A DNA stretch of 16,078 nt from Gammaproteobacteria bacterium (lineage in GTDB: Bacteria; Pseudomonadota; Gammaproteobacteria; Xanthomonadales; Rhodanobacteraceae): assembly GCA_005877675.1 (NCBI GenBank), contig VBNZ01000079.1:17428-33505 (forward strand), read 5' to 3'. The notes beneath the pieces are model-generated. The model had not been told where the DNA came from. It saw only the letters and a list, made by a program, of their open reading frames with translations, and searched no databases. A program made the position numbers and the translations under genes. This document shows positions 1 to 5,701 of the stretch, piece by piece. Every line of letters starts with the position of its first letter. The stretch's first letter is position 1.

Positions 1-1
1 G

Positions 2-82
2 TTACGCGCGGGTCGCGCGCGCGAGCGCGAGTTGGCAAAGAAACTGCTCGCCGAAGCGCTGGGGAAAGCGGATGCGGCGTGA
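2..82 (+). CDS. 3' end of an unidentified upstream gene (partial)
   Basis: An open frame enters from the left edge and stops at TGA 80-82. The visible 26 residues are helical and charged (RERELAKKLLAEALGKADAA at the end), like the C-terminal helix of a small soluble protein. The Fic gene starts 46 bases downstream on the same strand, so the two could form an operon and this could be a Fic partner. That is only inference from position. Another frame is also open here, to TAG at about 94, so even the reading frame is uncertain. Confidence 0.3.
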   Translation, partial: LRAGRARERELAKKLLAEALGKADAA

Positions 83-128
83 CGATCCGGCGGTAGGGTT
101 TGGTTCGAAATTCTGATCGGGCAAAAAC

Positions 129-788
129 GTGATGCACAGGCAAGTGACGCGCTACCAGGCGCAAGGAGCGGAAGCAGAATTCGAACCAGGCTCGCGCGGC
201 CGGGTTCTACGCAACCGACTCGGGATTCGATTGGTGCGCGAGATGGAACGGGTCGAATCCGAAGCCTTGCTAGCTGCGACCGAACGGCTGGTCGACGAGA
301 CGAGCGAGGACAAGCAATTCGCGGCGGACGACGTTCGCCACATCCACCAGATATGGCTCGGTGAAATCTATGCGTGGGCCGGTGAGTACCGCAACGTCAA
401 CATCACCAAGTCCGGATTTCCATTCGCCGCTGCGGCGGAAATTCCGCGACTCATGCAGGAGTTCTCGCGAGGGCCGTTGCGCCAGTACACGCCATGCGAC
501 ACGAATGTGATCCAAGAGCAAGAGGAAGCCCTGGCTGTCGTGCATGCGGAATTGATCCTGATCCATCCGTTTCGAGAAGGTAACGGACGTTGTGCTCGCG
601 TGCTTTCGACCCTCATGGCCCTTCAGACGGACCTGCCGCCGCTGGATTTCACCGGCATACGCGGCGCCGAAAAACAACGGTACATCGCTGCAATCCATGC
701 GGCACTCGATCGGAACTATGAACCTATGAAACTCGTGATGCGGCGAGTGATCGAGCGATCGTTGCGCTCATACGCCAAGGTGACCTAG
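129..788 (+). CDS. Fic/DOC-family protein (probable AMP-transferase)
   Basis: Fic proteins transfer AMP or another phosphate-containing moiety from a nucleotide to a hydroxyl side chain of a target protein. The full catalytic motif HPFREGNGRCAR (HxFx[D/E]GNGRxxR) is present at residues 146-157, with His146 as the expected catalytic base, so the enzyme looks active. A beta-flap-like segment NITKSGFPFA precedes it at residues 91-100. I see no inhibitory (S/T)xxxE(G/N) motif in either the N- or the C-terminal part. It therefore resembles class I Fic proteins, which are restrained by a separate antitoxin. The start is uncertain: GTG 129, ATG 132 and GTG 144 are all in frame, and none has a strong ribosome binding site. 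The 219-aa length is normal for a one-domain Fic protein. The stop TAG 786-788 lies in a CTAG shared with the stop of the convergent gene. The target protein cannot be predicted. Confidence 0.9.
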   Translation: MMHRQVTRYQAQGAEAEFEPGSRGRVLRNRLGIRLVREMERVESEALLAATERLVDETSEDKQFAADDVRHIHQIWLGEIYAWAGEYRNVNITKSGFPFAAAAEIPRLMQEFSRGPLRQYTPCDTNVIQEQEEALAVVHAELILIHPFREGNGRCARVLSTLMALQTDLPPLDFTGIRGAEKQRYIAAIHAALDRNYEPMKLVMRRVIERSLRSYAKVT

Positions 789-949
789 CGCTTGACAGCG
801 CGCGCAGCCTTTTTCGCGACGACAGCCTTCTTGAACGGGGCGCGGATGCCTTCGATTGCGCTGGAACTGGCAACCGACTTGAAGATCAGCTTCCGGCGCA
901 CGGCTGCATCTCTGAGATATCGATTCGTGGAGGCAAGTTTCGCGCTCAT
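785..949 (-). CDS. Small basic protein with Fic-inhibitor-like SxxxEG motif
   Basis: This 54-aa protein starts at ATG 947-949 and converges on the fic gene. Its stop (CTA 785-787 read in reverse) overlaps the fic stop in one CTAG. The middle reads SVASSSAIEGI. Ser29-xxx-Glu33-Gly34 fits the (S/T)xxxE(G/N) inhibition-helix motif with which Fic antitoxins, or the inhibitory helices within Fic proteins, block the ATP gamma-phosphate site. It is also very like the ASSxIEGT string in the N-terminal regions of class II Fic proteins. The N-terminal half (NRYLRDAAVRRKL) looks helical and the C-terminal tail is rich in Lys and Arg (FKKAVVAKKAARAVKR). The frame stays open 60 codons upstream, but ATG 949 is preferred because a TATAAT box lies just before it. 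Seen: the motif and the pairing. Inferred: function as a Fic inhibitor. It could instead be an unrelated small DNA- or RNA-binding protein. Confidence 0.6.
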   Translation of the reverse strand: MSAKLASTNRYLRDAAVRRKLIFKSVASSSAIEGIRAPFKKAVVAKKAARAVKR

Positions 950-955
950 GACGTC

Positions 956-961
956 ATTATA
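956..961 (-). promoter_or_regulatory. Consensus -10 box (TATAAT) for the small SxxxEG gene
   Basis: On the minus strand an exact TATAAT ends six bases before the ATG at 949, with GACGTC between them. Transcription would begin at or within a base or two of the start codon, giving a leaderless mRNA, and no Shine-Dalgarno sequence is present. No good -35 hexamer is visible 16-18 bases upstream, which is the main weakness of this call. Confidence 0.5.
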
Positions 962-991
962 CGCCTTCCCGCTCGCCGCTTGCGGGCCTTT

Positions 992-1048
992 TGTGGCGCG
1001 ATTCGCCGTTGCGCGCCGCTTTATGTGGCGCGATTTTCGAATCGCGCC
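992..1048. repeat. REP-like hairpin plus 12-bp direct repeat
   Basis: TGTGGCGCGATT occurs at 992-1003 and again at 1024-1035. The second copy forms the left arm of a perfect 9-bp stem, GGCGCGATT (1027-1035) with AATCGCGCC (1040-1048), closed by a TTCG tetraloop. A further partial match (TGT on the left, ACA about 5 bases beyond the right arm) resembles the bulged base of xanthomonad REP elements. No T-run follows on either strand, so this is not a typical intrinsic terminator. It lies in the 258-bp spacer 950-1207 between two minus-strand genes, where I see no other gene. Confidence 0.6.
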
Positions 1049-1066
1049 GCTTACACGTGCGCGCTG

Positions 1067-1090
1067 TGTGAGTAACTCTGTGAGTAACAA
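1067..1090. repeat. Two tandem 12-bp units (TGTGAGTAAC core)
   Basis: TGTGAGTAAC is found at 1067-1076 and again at 1079-1088, a 12-base period close to one helical turn. It lies downstream of the 339-aa secreted-protein gene and upstream of the small SxxxEG gene. It could be a two-site operator for the latter or a simple slippage duplication. There is no direct evidence for either. Confidence 0.35.
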
Positions 1091-1207
1091 CACGGCTGCG
1101 ATTTCTCGGACGCGATCCAAAACAATCACTTAAGCCGTTTCTTCGATGCCCTCCACCGCACCATCCCAATACAAAACGGATACAACGAAACAAGACGGTA
1201 TGAACAA

Positions 1208-2227
1208 TCAGAAGGCCGATTTGCGCCGCCGCAATCGAACAGCTACCACTATTGTCAGCATGGCGGACAGGAACAGCATGCCCCACATGCCGAATGCCGG
1301 AGCGGCAACGGCGACCGGAGGCGCCGCTACCACGGCGTTCCCAATCGCAATACCGAAGATGGCAAATGCACCGCTGCCGATTGTCAGGACAACTGAAGGA
1401 ACGCTTGCAGAAGTGATCGGCGCGTTATAGACCGACACGGTCGCGTTCCCAAGGTTTCCGACGTAGAGATTTCCGCTTGCATCGACGGCAAGTGCCTCTG
1501 GTAGGTTCACGCCAGCAACGAAGGAAAATGCCGGAACGCTTGCAGCGGTAATCGGCAAGTTATACGCGTCAACTCGCCCTGTCGCGCCAGCGACGGACGC
1601 CGCAAACAGCTGCGTGGTCGTCACTGCAATTTTGCGATAAAACGCGCTGGGGACGTTCGGCGTAATGATCGGCGCTCCGGAATAAGGCGGGGCATAGACC
1701 AGAAGATTGCTGCACAAGCCAGCGCCGCTGCTGCAGGTGAATGCCGTTCCGGCCGTTGACGCCATGGCTGCGTTCGTGACGAATGTGGAGGGCGTGCTCG
1801 CGTTACTGAACGGGTGAGTGAATGCATTCACCTGGTTTGAAAAAGTCGCGGCCCAGAAGTCTCCCGCATTGGTGAAGGCGATGCCCCCGTTGTTGCTGGC
1901 AGCTCCGTTGGGAAATGTTGCCGACGGCACACTCGCTGCCGATAGCGGAGCTGTGAAGAACTGCAAGCCGCCACCGAGGCTTCCGACCGCAAGGTTTCCG
2001 CTGGCGTCGACCGCTACAGCCAGGACATTGTTTGAGGCGATCCCGAAGTTCGACGTCGAGCTGGCAGTGAGTGGCAAACTGTATTGCAGGACTGTGCCCG
2101 GAGTATTGTCGTTTCCGACATACAGGACTTGTGCTGCCTTTGCCTCAGACGCGGAGAAGGCTATCCCGACGACAAGAGCCAAGGCAGTCAAAGATTGTCG
2201 AGCACGATCATCAAAAGACGTTTTCAT
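1208..2227 (-). CDS. Secreted six-repeat beta-propeller-like protein with IPTL-CTERM-like sorting tail
   Basis: 339 aa. The N-terminus has a typical signal peptide (residues 1-31, hydrophobic TALALVVGIAF core, AKA cleavage site). The body has six regularly spaced copies of a (A/L)PxTxASVPS-type turn at about residues 51, 93, 138, 180, 224 and 269, a period of 42-45 residues. VDASGNLxVGxLG strands occur at 73-85 and 248-260. This fits a six-bladed NHL/SMP-30-like beta-propeller. One Cys pair (165, 172) could form a disulfide. The C-terminus has APAFGMWGM, a hydrophobic span (about 315-330) and RLRRRK. That is the layout of IPTL-CTERM/PEP-CTERM sorting signals, cut and handled by an exosortase. 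The start is supported by an AGGGAAA ribosome binding site a few bases upstream. It is divergent from the delta-60 protein. The ligand is unknown, and no exosortase gene is in the window. Confidence 0.85.
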   Translation of the reverse strand: MKTSFDDRARQSLTALALVVGIAFSASEAKAAQVLYVGNDNTPGTVLQYSLPLTASSTSNFGIASNNVLAVAVDASGNLAVGSLGGGLQFFTAPLSAASVPSATFPNGAASNNGGIAFTNAGDFWAATFSNQVNAFTHPFSNASTPSTFVTNAAMASTAGTAFTCSSGAGLCSNLLVYAPPYSGAPIITPNVPSAFYRKIAVTTTQLFAASVAGATGRVDAYNLPITAASVPAFSFVAGVNLPEALAVDASGNLYVGNLGNATVSVYNAPITSASVPSVVLTIGSGAFAIFGIAIGNAVVAAPPVAVAAPAFGMWGMLFLSAMLTIVVAVRLRRRKSAF

Positions 2228-2490
2228 CTATTTTCCCTAGGTTCGTCGATAACGCCGCCTCTCATCAAAGGCATCGATGAAGAGACCAATTCGTATAAGG
2301 ACGTAATTTGAAGAAAAAACAGATCACGTTCGCCAAATTGGACTGCCACGGCACAAATGCCTGGACCCTGGGAACGGCGCCGACGCAATGACATGAGAAA
2401 CTCCGTGAATAACCACGGTGCTACCTGGTCGCTTTAGCGCCGAATATTTGGCTAGATTTGACTCCCTCCTCCACAACGCAAACCTATCGG
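2228..2490. other. Divergent intergenic region of two secreted-protein genes
   Basis: These 263 bases separate the starts of the IPTL-tail protein (-) and the delta-60 protein (+) and must contain both promoters. The part near 2290-2335 is AT-rich. I see no confident -35/-10 pair, operator palindrome or small gene. The minus-strand open frame crossing into it from the right is a shadow. Confidence 0.5.
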
Positions 2491-3948
2491 ATGACCACAA
2501 TGCTGCATCGGCTGATGATATTGCTGTCTTTCGCGCTTGCGGGATCCGCAGCCAATGCCGGTGACGATGGGCGGTTGACTGGTACCCCTGGTATGCCGTC
2601 CGCAAACACCGGACTGCTTGCGCTAACGCCGTCAGGCGGCCTGCTGCTCGCAAGCGGCGCGGGGGTCGGTCACGAAACCGGCGTGGCGGCAAATACGCTT
2701 CCAATCTTCCTCGGCTTGGGCTACGGCTACGGCCCAAAGGCGTACTCGAGCGCGGCACTGTGTTTGTTTCGATCGGCCGGATCGAACACGCTCGACGCAA
2801 GCTTTGGCAAGAACGGCACGACGCTCACACCGCTGACGCCGCCGGACAATCGCGACTATGTCGGGTTGACGACACTATTGCTCGATCGCGCGGGCGGATC
2901 GTTCGCGATCGGCACGCGCGGAAAGTACTACGCGCTCGATTCCAGCGTCGACGTTCTGACGGCGACACACCATGATGCAACCGGTGCACTGGATGTTTCT
3001 TTCGGCGACCGCGGCAGCTTGATCGCAAGAGTCGACGATGCGGGCGTACCCACCGGTTCGGCGGCTGCGCTCGACGACAACGGCCGTCTGCTGATCGCCG
3101 GCTACAACGGCGGTCGCAGAACCAAGACGCGGCTCGGCTCGTTCGACAACTGGTCGGTGCGCATTGCCCTGCTTCGCTACACCGCTAAAGGTCGACTCGA
3201 CACCTCTTTCGGCAGCGGCGGTATCGCCGTTCAGGAAATTCAGCCTGAGGGCGGCCGTCGCGGAAAGCTAACGCGCGAATTCCTTCGAGAAGACTACAAG
3301 GCTATCGGACTGTTGCCCGATGCGGGCGGGCCCGCGCTGCTGGCCGCTGCAAGCGCCGAAGGCGACACGGTAAACCTGATGCGTTTCGATGCGTCCGGCA
3401 ACCTCGATCGCAGTTTTGGCAACGCCGGCATCACGCGGACACCCGCAGACGTCATCGTTTCGGTGTTGATGCGTGATCGTGAAGGACGCTTGCTGGTTGC
3501 CGGCGTAGGCAACGCCCGCCTCGTGCTGCTGCGCTATTCCGCGAAGGGCGAACTCGATACGAGTTACGGCGACGGAGGCAAGCGTGAGATTCCCTTGTCC
3601 CTGGATCGTCTTCGCATTGCCACTGGGATGCCGCTCGCCGACGGCGGCTTCCTGCTCGCGGCATCGGGTTACCAAAACGTGATACTTGCGCGTTTGGACA
3701 GCGAAGGCGCGCTCGATGCTCGATTCGGATCCGGTGGACTGATCGACACCGCGCTGGGGGAATCAGTTACCGGAGCCAACGGACTGGCGCTCGACAGAAA
3801 CGGAGATCCCGTCGTCGGCGTTTACAATCAAAGCGGCACCGTTCAATCGGGAGTCGGACTCGTTCATTACGGTGGCGGCATTTCGGCCCAGACGCGCTAC
3901 AGGTCGATGGACTACTGGCCGTCGACGACGTGCGGTGCTTCCAAATAA
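2491..3948 (+). CDS. Secreted delta-60 repeat protein
   Basis: 485 aa from ATG 2491. An in-frame TTG at 2458 and an ATG at 2500 are the alternatives, and none has a clear ribosome binding site. The signal peptide is MLHRLMILLSFALAGSAANA, with likely cleavage before GDDGRL. Six copies of the delta-60 signature LDxSFGxxG are coded at about 2791, 2989, 3196, 3403, 3553 and 3712. Each is preceded by strands such as LLRYTAKGR, LMRFDASGN and LLRYSAKGE. Known delta-60 repeats form beta-propeller-like sheets in exported proteins, usually of unknown ligand. The protein ends in YWPSTTCGASK without an anchor, so it is probably released to the periplasm or exterior. It is divergent from another propeller-like secreted protein, and a strong hairpin follows its stop. 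No enzymatic motif is visible. Confidence 0.88.
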   Translation: MTTMLHRLMILLSFALAGSAANAGDDGRLTGTPGMPSANTGLLALTPSGGLLLASGAGVGHETGVAANTLPIFLGLGYGYGPKAYSSAALCLFRSAGSNTLDASFGKNGTTLTPLTPPDNRDYVGLTTLLLDRAGGSFAIGTRGKYYALDSSVDVLTATHHDATGALDVSFGDRGSLIARVDDAGVPTGSAAALDDNGRLLIAGYNGGRRTKTRLGSFDNWSVRIALLRYTAKGRLDTSFGSGGIAVQEIQPEGGRRGKLTREFLREDYKAIGLLPDAGGPALLAAASAEGDTVNLMRFDASGNLDRSFGNAGITRTPADVIVSVLMRDREGRLLVAGVGNARLVLLRYSAKGELDTSYGDGGKREIPLSLDRLRIATGMPLADGGFLLAASGYQNVILARLDSEGALDARFGSGGLIDTALGESVTGANGLALDRNGDPVVGVYNQSGTVQSGVGLVHYGGGISAQTRYRSMDYWPSTTCGASK

Positions 3949-3963
3949 TGAGGATTGGGGATT

Positions 3964-4010
3964 GGGGACGGAGGTGGTTAGGTGGATTTAACTACCTCCG
4001 TCCCCTTTCT
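3964..4010 (+). terminator. 16-bp-stem hairpin, terminator and/or REP-like repeat
   Basis: The left arm (3964-3979, GGGGACGGAGGTGGTT) pairs with the right arm (3990-4005, AACTACCTCCGTCCCC) with one G-T wobble. The loop is 10 nt and TTTCT follows. It begins 15 bases after the delta-60 stop and could end that transcript, though the T-tract is short. The very long GC stem, and the partial GGGGATTGGGG duplication just before it, look more like a mobile palindromic repeat reused as a terminator. Confidence 0.6.
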
Positions 4011-4088
4011 GCGAATATCGACTCGTCGCTGGAGCCGAGTACGATCAAACAATAGACAAGGCTTGCTTGGCTTGCCTCGAGCGTCGGT

Positions 4089-4355
4089 CTAGAGACAGAC
4101 CAGGGTAATCGCCGCGCTTGGCAGCGCTGCCTCAAGCAACCGCCGCAGCCGCGTTTCGATGGCGGCGAGATTTGCAATTCTCGGAGAAGCACAAAGCGAA
4201 TAGGTGTGTGCATGGCCACCTTGGCCATAGGGCACGCGATTCACCCTTACGTTGTCACTCTCGCACGCGGACGACCACAGCTTTCTCAACGAATTCGGGC
4301 CAATGCTTTGAGCACTGGTCAGTCGAAAACTGAACAGCGCAATGTGGTGAGTCAT
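4089..4355 (-). CDS. Orphan 88-aa protein, function unknown
   Basis: The start is ATG 4353-4355, chosen because AGAAGGG lies seven bases upstream. The frame extends 10 codons further, but without a ribosome binding site. There is no signal peptide or membrane span. The N-terminal part HHIALFSFRL looks like a beta strand. The middle VRVNRVPYGQGGHAHTYSL (residues 37-54) has the Gly/His/Tyr-rich look of a functional loop, and the C-terminal IETRLRRLLEAAL is amphipathic helix. I do not recognise the family. Two plus-strand frames overlap it but lack a ribosome binding site and sensible composition. It lies between the delta-60 gene and the FAS1 terminator, on the same strand as FAS1 but separated by that terminator. 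Confidence 0.5.
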   Translation of the reverse strand: MTHHIALFSFRLTSAQSIGPNSLRKLWSSACESDNVRVNRVPYGQGGHAHTYSLCASPRIANLAAIETRLRRLLEAALPSAAITLVCL

Positions 4356-4380
4356 GTCATGTCGCCCTTCTCTGATGATC

Positions 4381-4395
4381 CGCAAAGTATGCGCT
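4381..4395. repeat. 15-bp direct repeat, copy 1 (CGCAAAGTATGCGCT)
   Basis: The same 15 bases recur at 5111-5125. This copy lies 26 bases upstream of the 88-aa orphan start. On the minus strand it reads with CATACT in a position that could serve as a -10 element giving a leader of about 25 nt. No convincing -35 is seen. Confidence 0.4.
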
Positions 4396-4453
4396 CAATC
4401 TTGGCGCCTACATTAGGCGGATTTTAGCTCATTGCTCGAATTCGAATCGCCAA

Positions 4454-4482
4454 CAAAAACGGCAGGGATTGCTCCCTGCCGT
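4454..4482 (-). terminator. Rho-independent terminator of the FAS1 gene
   Basis: On the minus strand a perfect 10-bp stem, ACGGCAGGGA (4482-4473) with TCCCTGCCGT (4468-4459), has the 4-nt loop GCAA and runs straight into TTTTTG. It lies 22 bases after the stop of the fasciclin gene. This is the clearest intrinsic terminator in the window. Confidence 0.9.
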
Positions 4483-4503
4483 GGCTATGATGCTACTTCA
4501 AAT

Positions 4504-4953
4504 TCAATGCGTGGTCGGCGCCGGCATGTTGACCTTGTCGATGCCGTGGATCACGCCGTTGCTTGACGCTATATCGGCGACGGTGAGGTTGGCTCCATCG
4601 ATGCTGACTTTGCCGTCCGTCAGCTTGATCGGTGCCAATTGACCTTGAACGGTTTTCGCCGAATCCCATTTGCCGATGTCGGCCGAACTCTTGCGGCCCT
4701 TCAACACGTGGTAGTTGAGCACGCCGACGAGCTCTTCCTTGTTCTCCGGTTTGAACAGATGTTCGAGCGTGCCGGCCGGCAGTTTTTCAAATGCCGCATC
4801 GGTTGGCGCAAAGATTGTGAAGGGACCCGGACCGCGTAGTGTTTCGCCCAAAGCGGCTTTCTCGACGGCTCGACCGAAGGTCTTGAAGGTGCCGTTTGCC
4901 GCGGCGGTGTCGACGAGGTTCTGAGCGGAGGGGGTGTTGGGTTGATTGTTCAT
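4504..4953 (-). CDS. Fasciclin (FAS1) domain protein without signal peptide
   Basis: 149 aa from ATG 4951-4953, with AAAGAGG nine bases upstream. The frame extends 54 codons further, but that part is low-quality sequence with no ribosome binding site. One FAS1 domain fills the protein. Motif H1 is FTIFAPTDAAFEKLP (45-59), the Tyr-His pair is LNYHVLKG (79-86), and motif H2 is NGVIHGIDKVNMP (132-144). FAS1 domains are usually secreted adhesion or matrix modules, but this start gives MNNQPNTPSAQN with no hydrophobic segment, so the product appears cytoplasmic or exported by another route. A strong terminator follows. Its spacer upstream holds two hairpins. Role unknown; stress or envelope-related expression would be a guess. 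Confidence 0.9.
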   Translation of the reverse strand: MNNQPNTPSAQNLVDTAAANGTFKTFGRAVEKAALGETLRGPGPFTIFAPTDAAFEKLPAGTLEHLFKPENKEELVGVLNYHVLKGRKSSADIGKWDSAKTVQGQLAPIKLTDGKVSIDGANLTVADIASSNGVIHGIDKVNMPAPTTH

Positions 4954-5263
4954 GATGATTGCCTCTTTGAAGAAGACCGGGAGTTGCGCCGATCTCGGGA
5001 CGGCCGAAGCCGATACTCCTGCAGTGAACGGGAGTGAGAGGCTCAGAGGCGGATGGTGATGGAAGCGCAGCGCGGCTGAGTGGCCGCTACGACCTTGCGT
5101 CGTAGTGCAGCGCAAAGTATGCGCTTTGCGTTGTTAGTTTAGCGTGACGTGTGAACTTATTGTTTCACAAAATATACTTTTGTACTTTTGCCCATGTGAG
5201 GCAAATCGCACCATCGCTCTACGGCGCGGCATCGCGTTATTGAAATCAAAATTGTCGCGTAAG
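4954..5263. other. 310-bp spacer upstream of FAS1 with paired hairpins
   Basis: No credible gene. It holds the FAS1 ribosome binding site, two adjacent hairpins (5087-5130) and an AT-rich stretch at about 5157-5185 that includes TATATT on the minus strand. That stretch is a possible distant -10 for FAS1, with no good -35. If used, the FAS1 leader would be over 200 nt. Confidence 0.45.
5087..5130. repeat. Two adjacent hairpins in the FAS1 upstream region, including 15-bp repeat copy 2
   Basis: The first stem is CTACGAC (5087-5093) with GTCGTAG (5099-5105), perfect 7 bp with a 5-nt loop. The second is CGCAAAG (5111-5117) with CTTTGCG (5124-5130), 7 bp with a 6-nt loop. Bases 5111-5125 repeat 4381-4395 exactly. 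No T-run follows, so termination is unlikely; a leader structure or a small palindromic repeat fits better. Confidence 0.5.
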
Positions 5264-5701
5264 TTACTTCCCGCCTTTTGTCTCCACCAGACGTGCCACT
5301 TCCCGCTTCCCCATGCTGCGCAAACGCACGATCGTGGCGAGATGCATGGACCGAGGAGTAGACGTTTTCGATTCCCAGTTGTAGATCGATTGTTCACTGA
5401 CGCCCAGCAGTTTTCCAAGTTGCGGCGCCGACAACCCCAAGCGACGACGCAGGGTGCGAAAGCCTTGTGCGGAAAAGCGATGTCCAGCGGCCTCGTCCGC
5501 TTCGCTCGTAGCAGCTGGAGTCTTCGTTCTCTTGTTCGACTCCTTCAGCGCACGTTCCAATCCGGCAATGTGTCGCTTGAGCGCAGCAATCTCTTTCCTA
5601 TAAGCGGCCGACGATCTGTGAAGGACAGCGGTGGCCTTCTTGATCTCGCGGCGGCTGATTCGGGCGATCTCATCTTTCAAAATTTGGGCAATATTCGGCA
5701 T
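5264..5701 (-). CDS. Coiled-coil plus XRE-type HTH protein
   Basis: 145 aa from ATG 5699-5701 (MPNIAQILKDEIARISRREIKK). The frame runs 21 codons further up, but the MPNIA start is typical of this type of protein and that extension is unlikely. Residues 1-55 form a charged heptad-like helix (KEIAALKRHIAGLERALKES). Residues 56-75 are a low-complexity linker. Residues 76-132 are a Cro/CI-like helix-turn-helix: FRTLRRRLGLSAPQLGKLLGVSEQSIYNWES, with LSAPQLGKLLG as helix 2 and SEQSIYNWE as the recognition helix. It is probably a DNA-binding regulator acting as a coiled-coil oligomer. The HTH resembles that of MqsA/HigA-type antitoxins, but no toxin gene adjoins. No terminator is visible after its stop, so transcripts may run towards FAS1. 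Confidence 0.85.
   Translation of the reverse strand: MPNIAQILKDEIARISRREIKKATAVLHRSSAAYRKEIAALKRHIAGLERALKESNKRTKTPAATSEADEAAGHRFSAQGFRTLRRRLGLSAPQLGKLLGVSEQSIYNWESKTSTPRSMHLATIVRLRSMGKREVARLVETKGGK

Noticed and set aside
950..1129. N-terminal extension of the small SxxxEG protein to 114 aa
   Set aside because: The extension runs through the REP-like hairpin and tandem repeats and is Arg/Ala-rich; the TATAAT box just before ATG 949 favours the short form.
792..1133. 113-aa plus-strand open frame after the fic gene
   Set aside because: Antisense to the small SxxxEG gene, which has a promoter-like element and a meaningful motif. No ribosome binding site for the plus frame.
2324..2800. 158-aa minus-strand open frame in the divergent region
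   Set aside because: It overlaps the signal peptide and first repeats of the delta-60 protein, and its composition is Arg/Pro-rich.
4954..5115. N-terminal extension of the FAS1 protein that could supply a signal peptide
   Set aside because: The extension has a His/Pro-rich stretch rather than a proper signal sequence and overlaps a hairpin; the ATG at 4953 has a good ribosome binding site.
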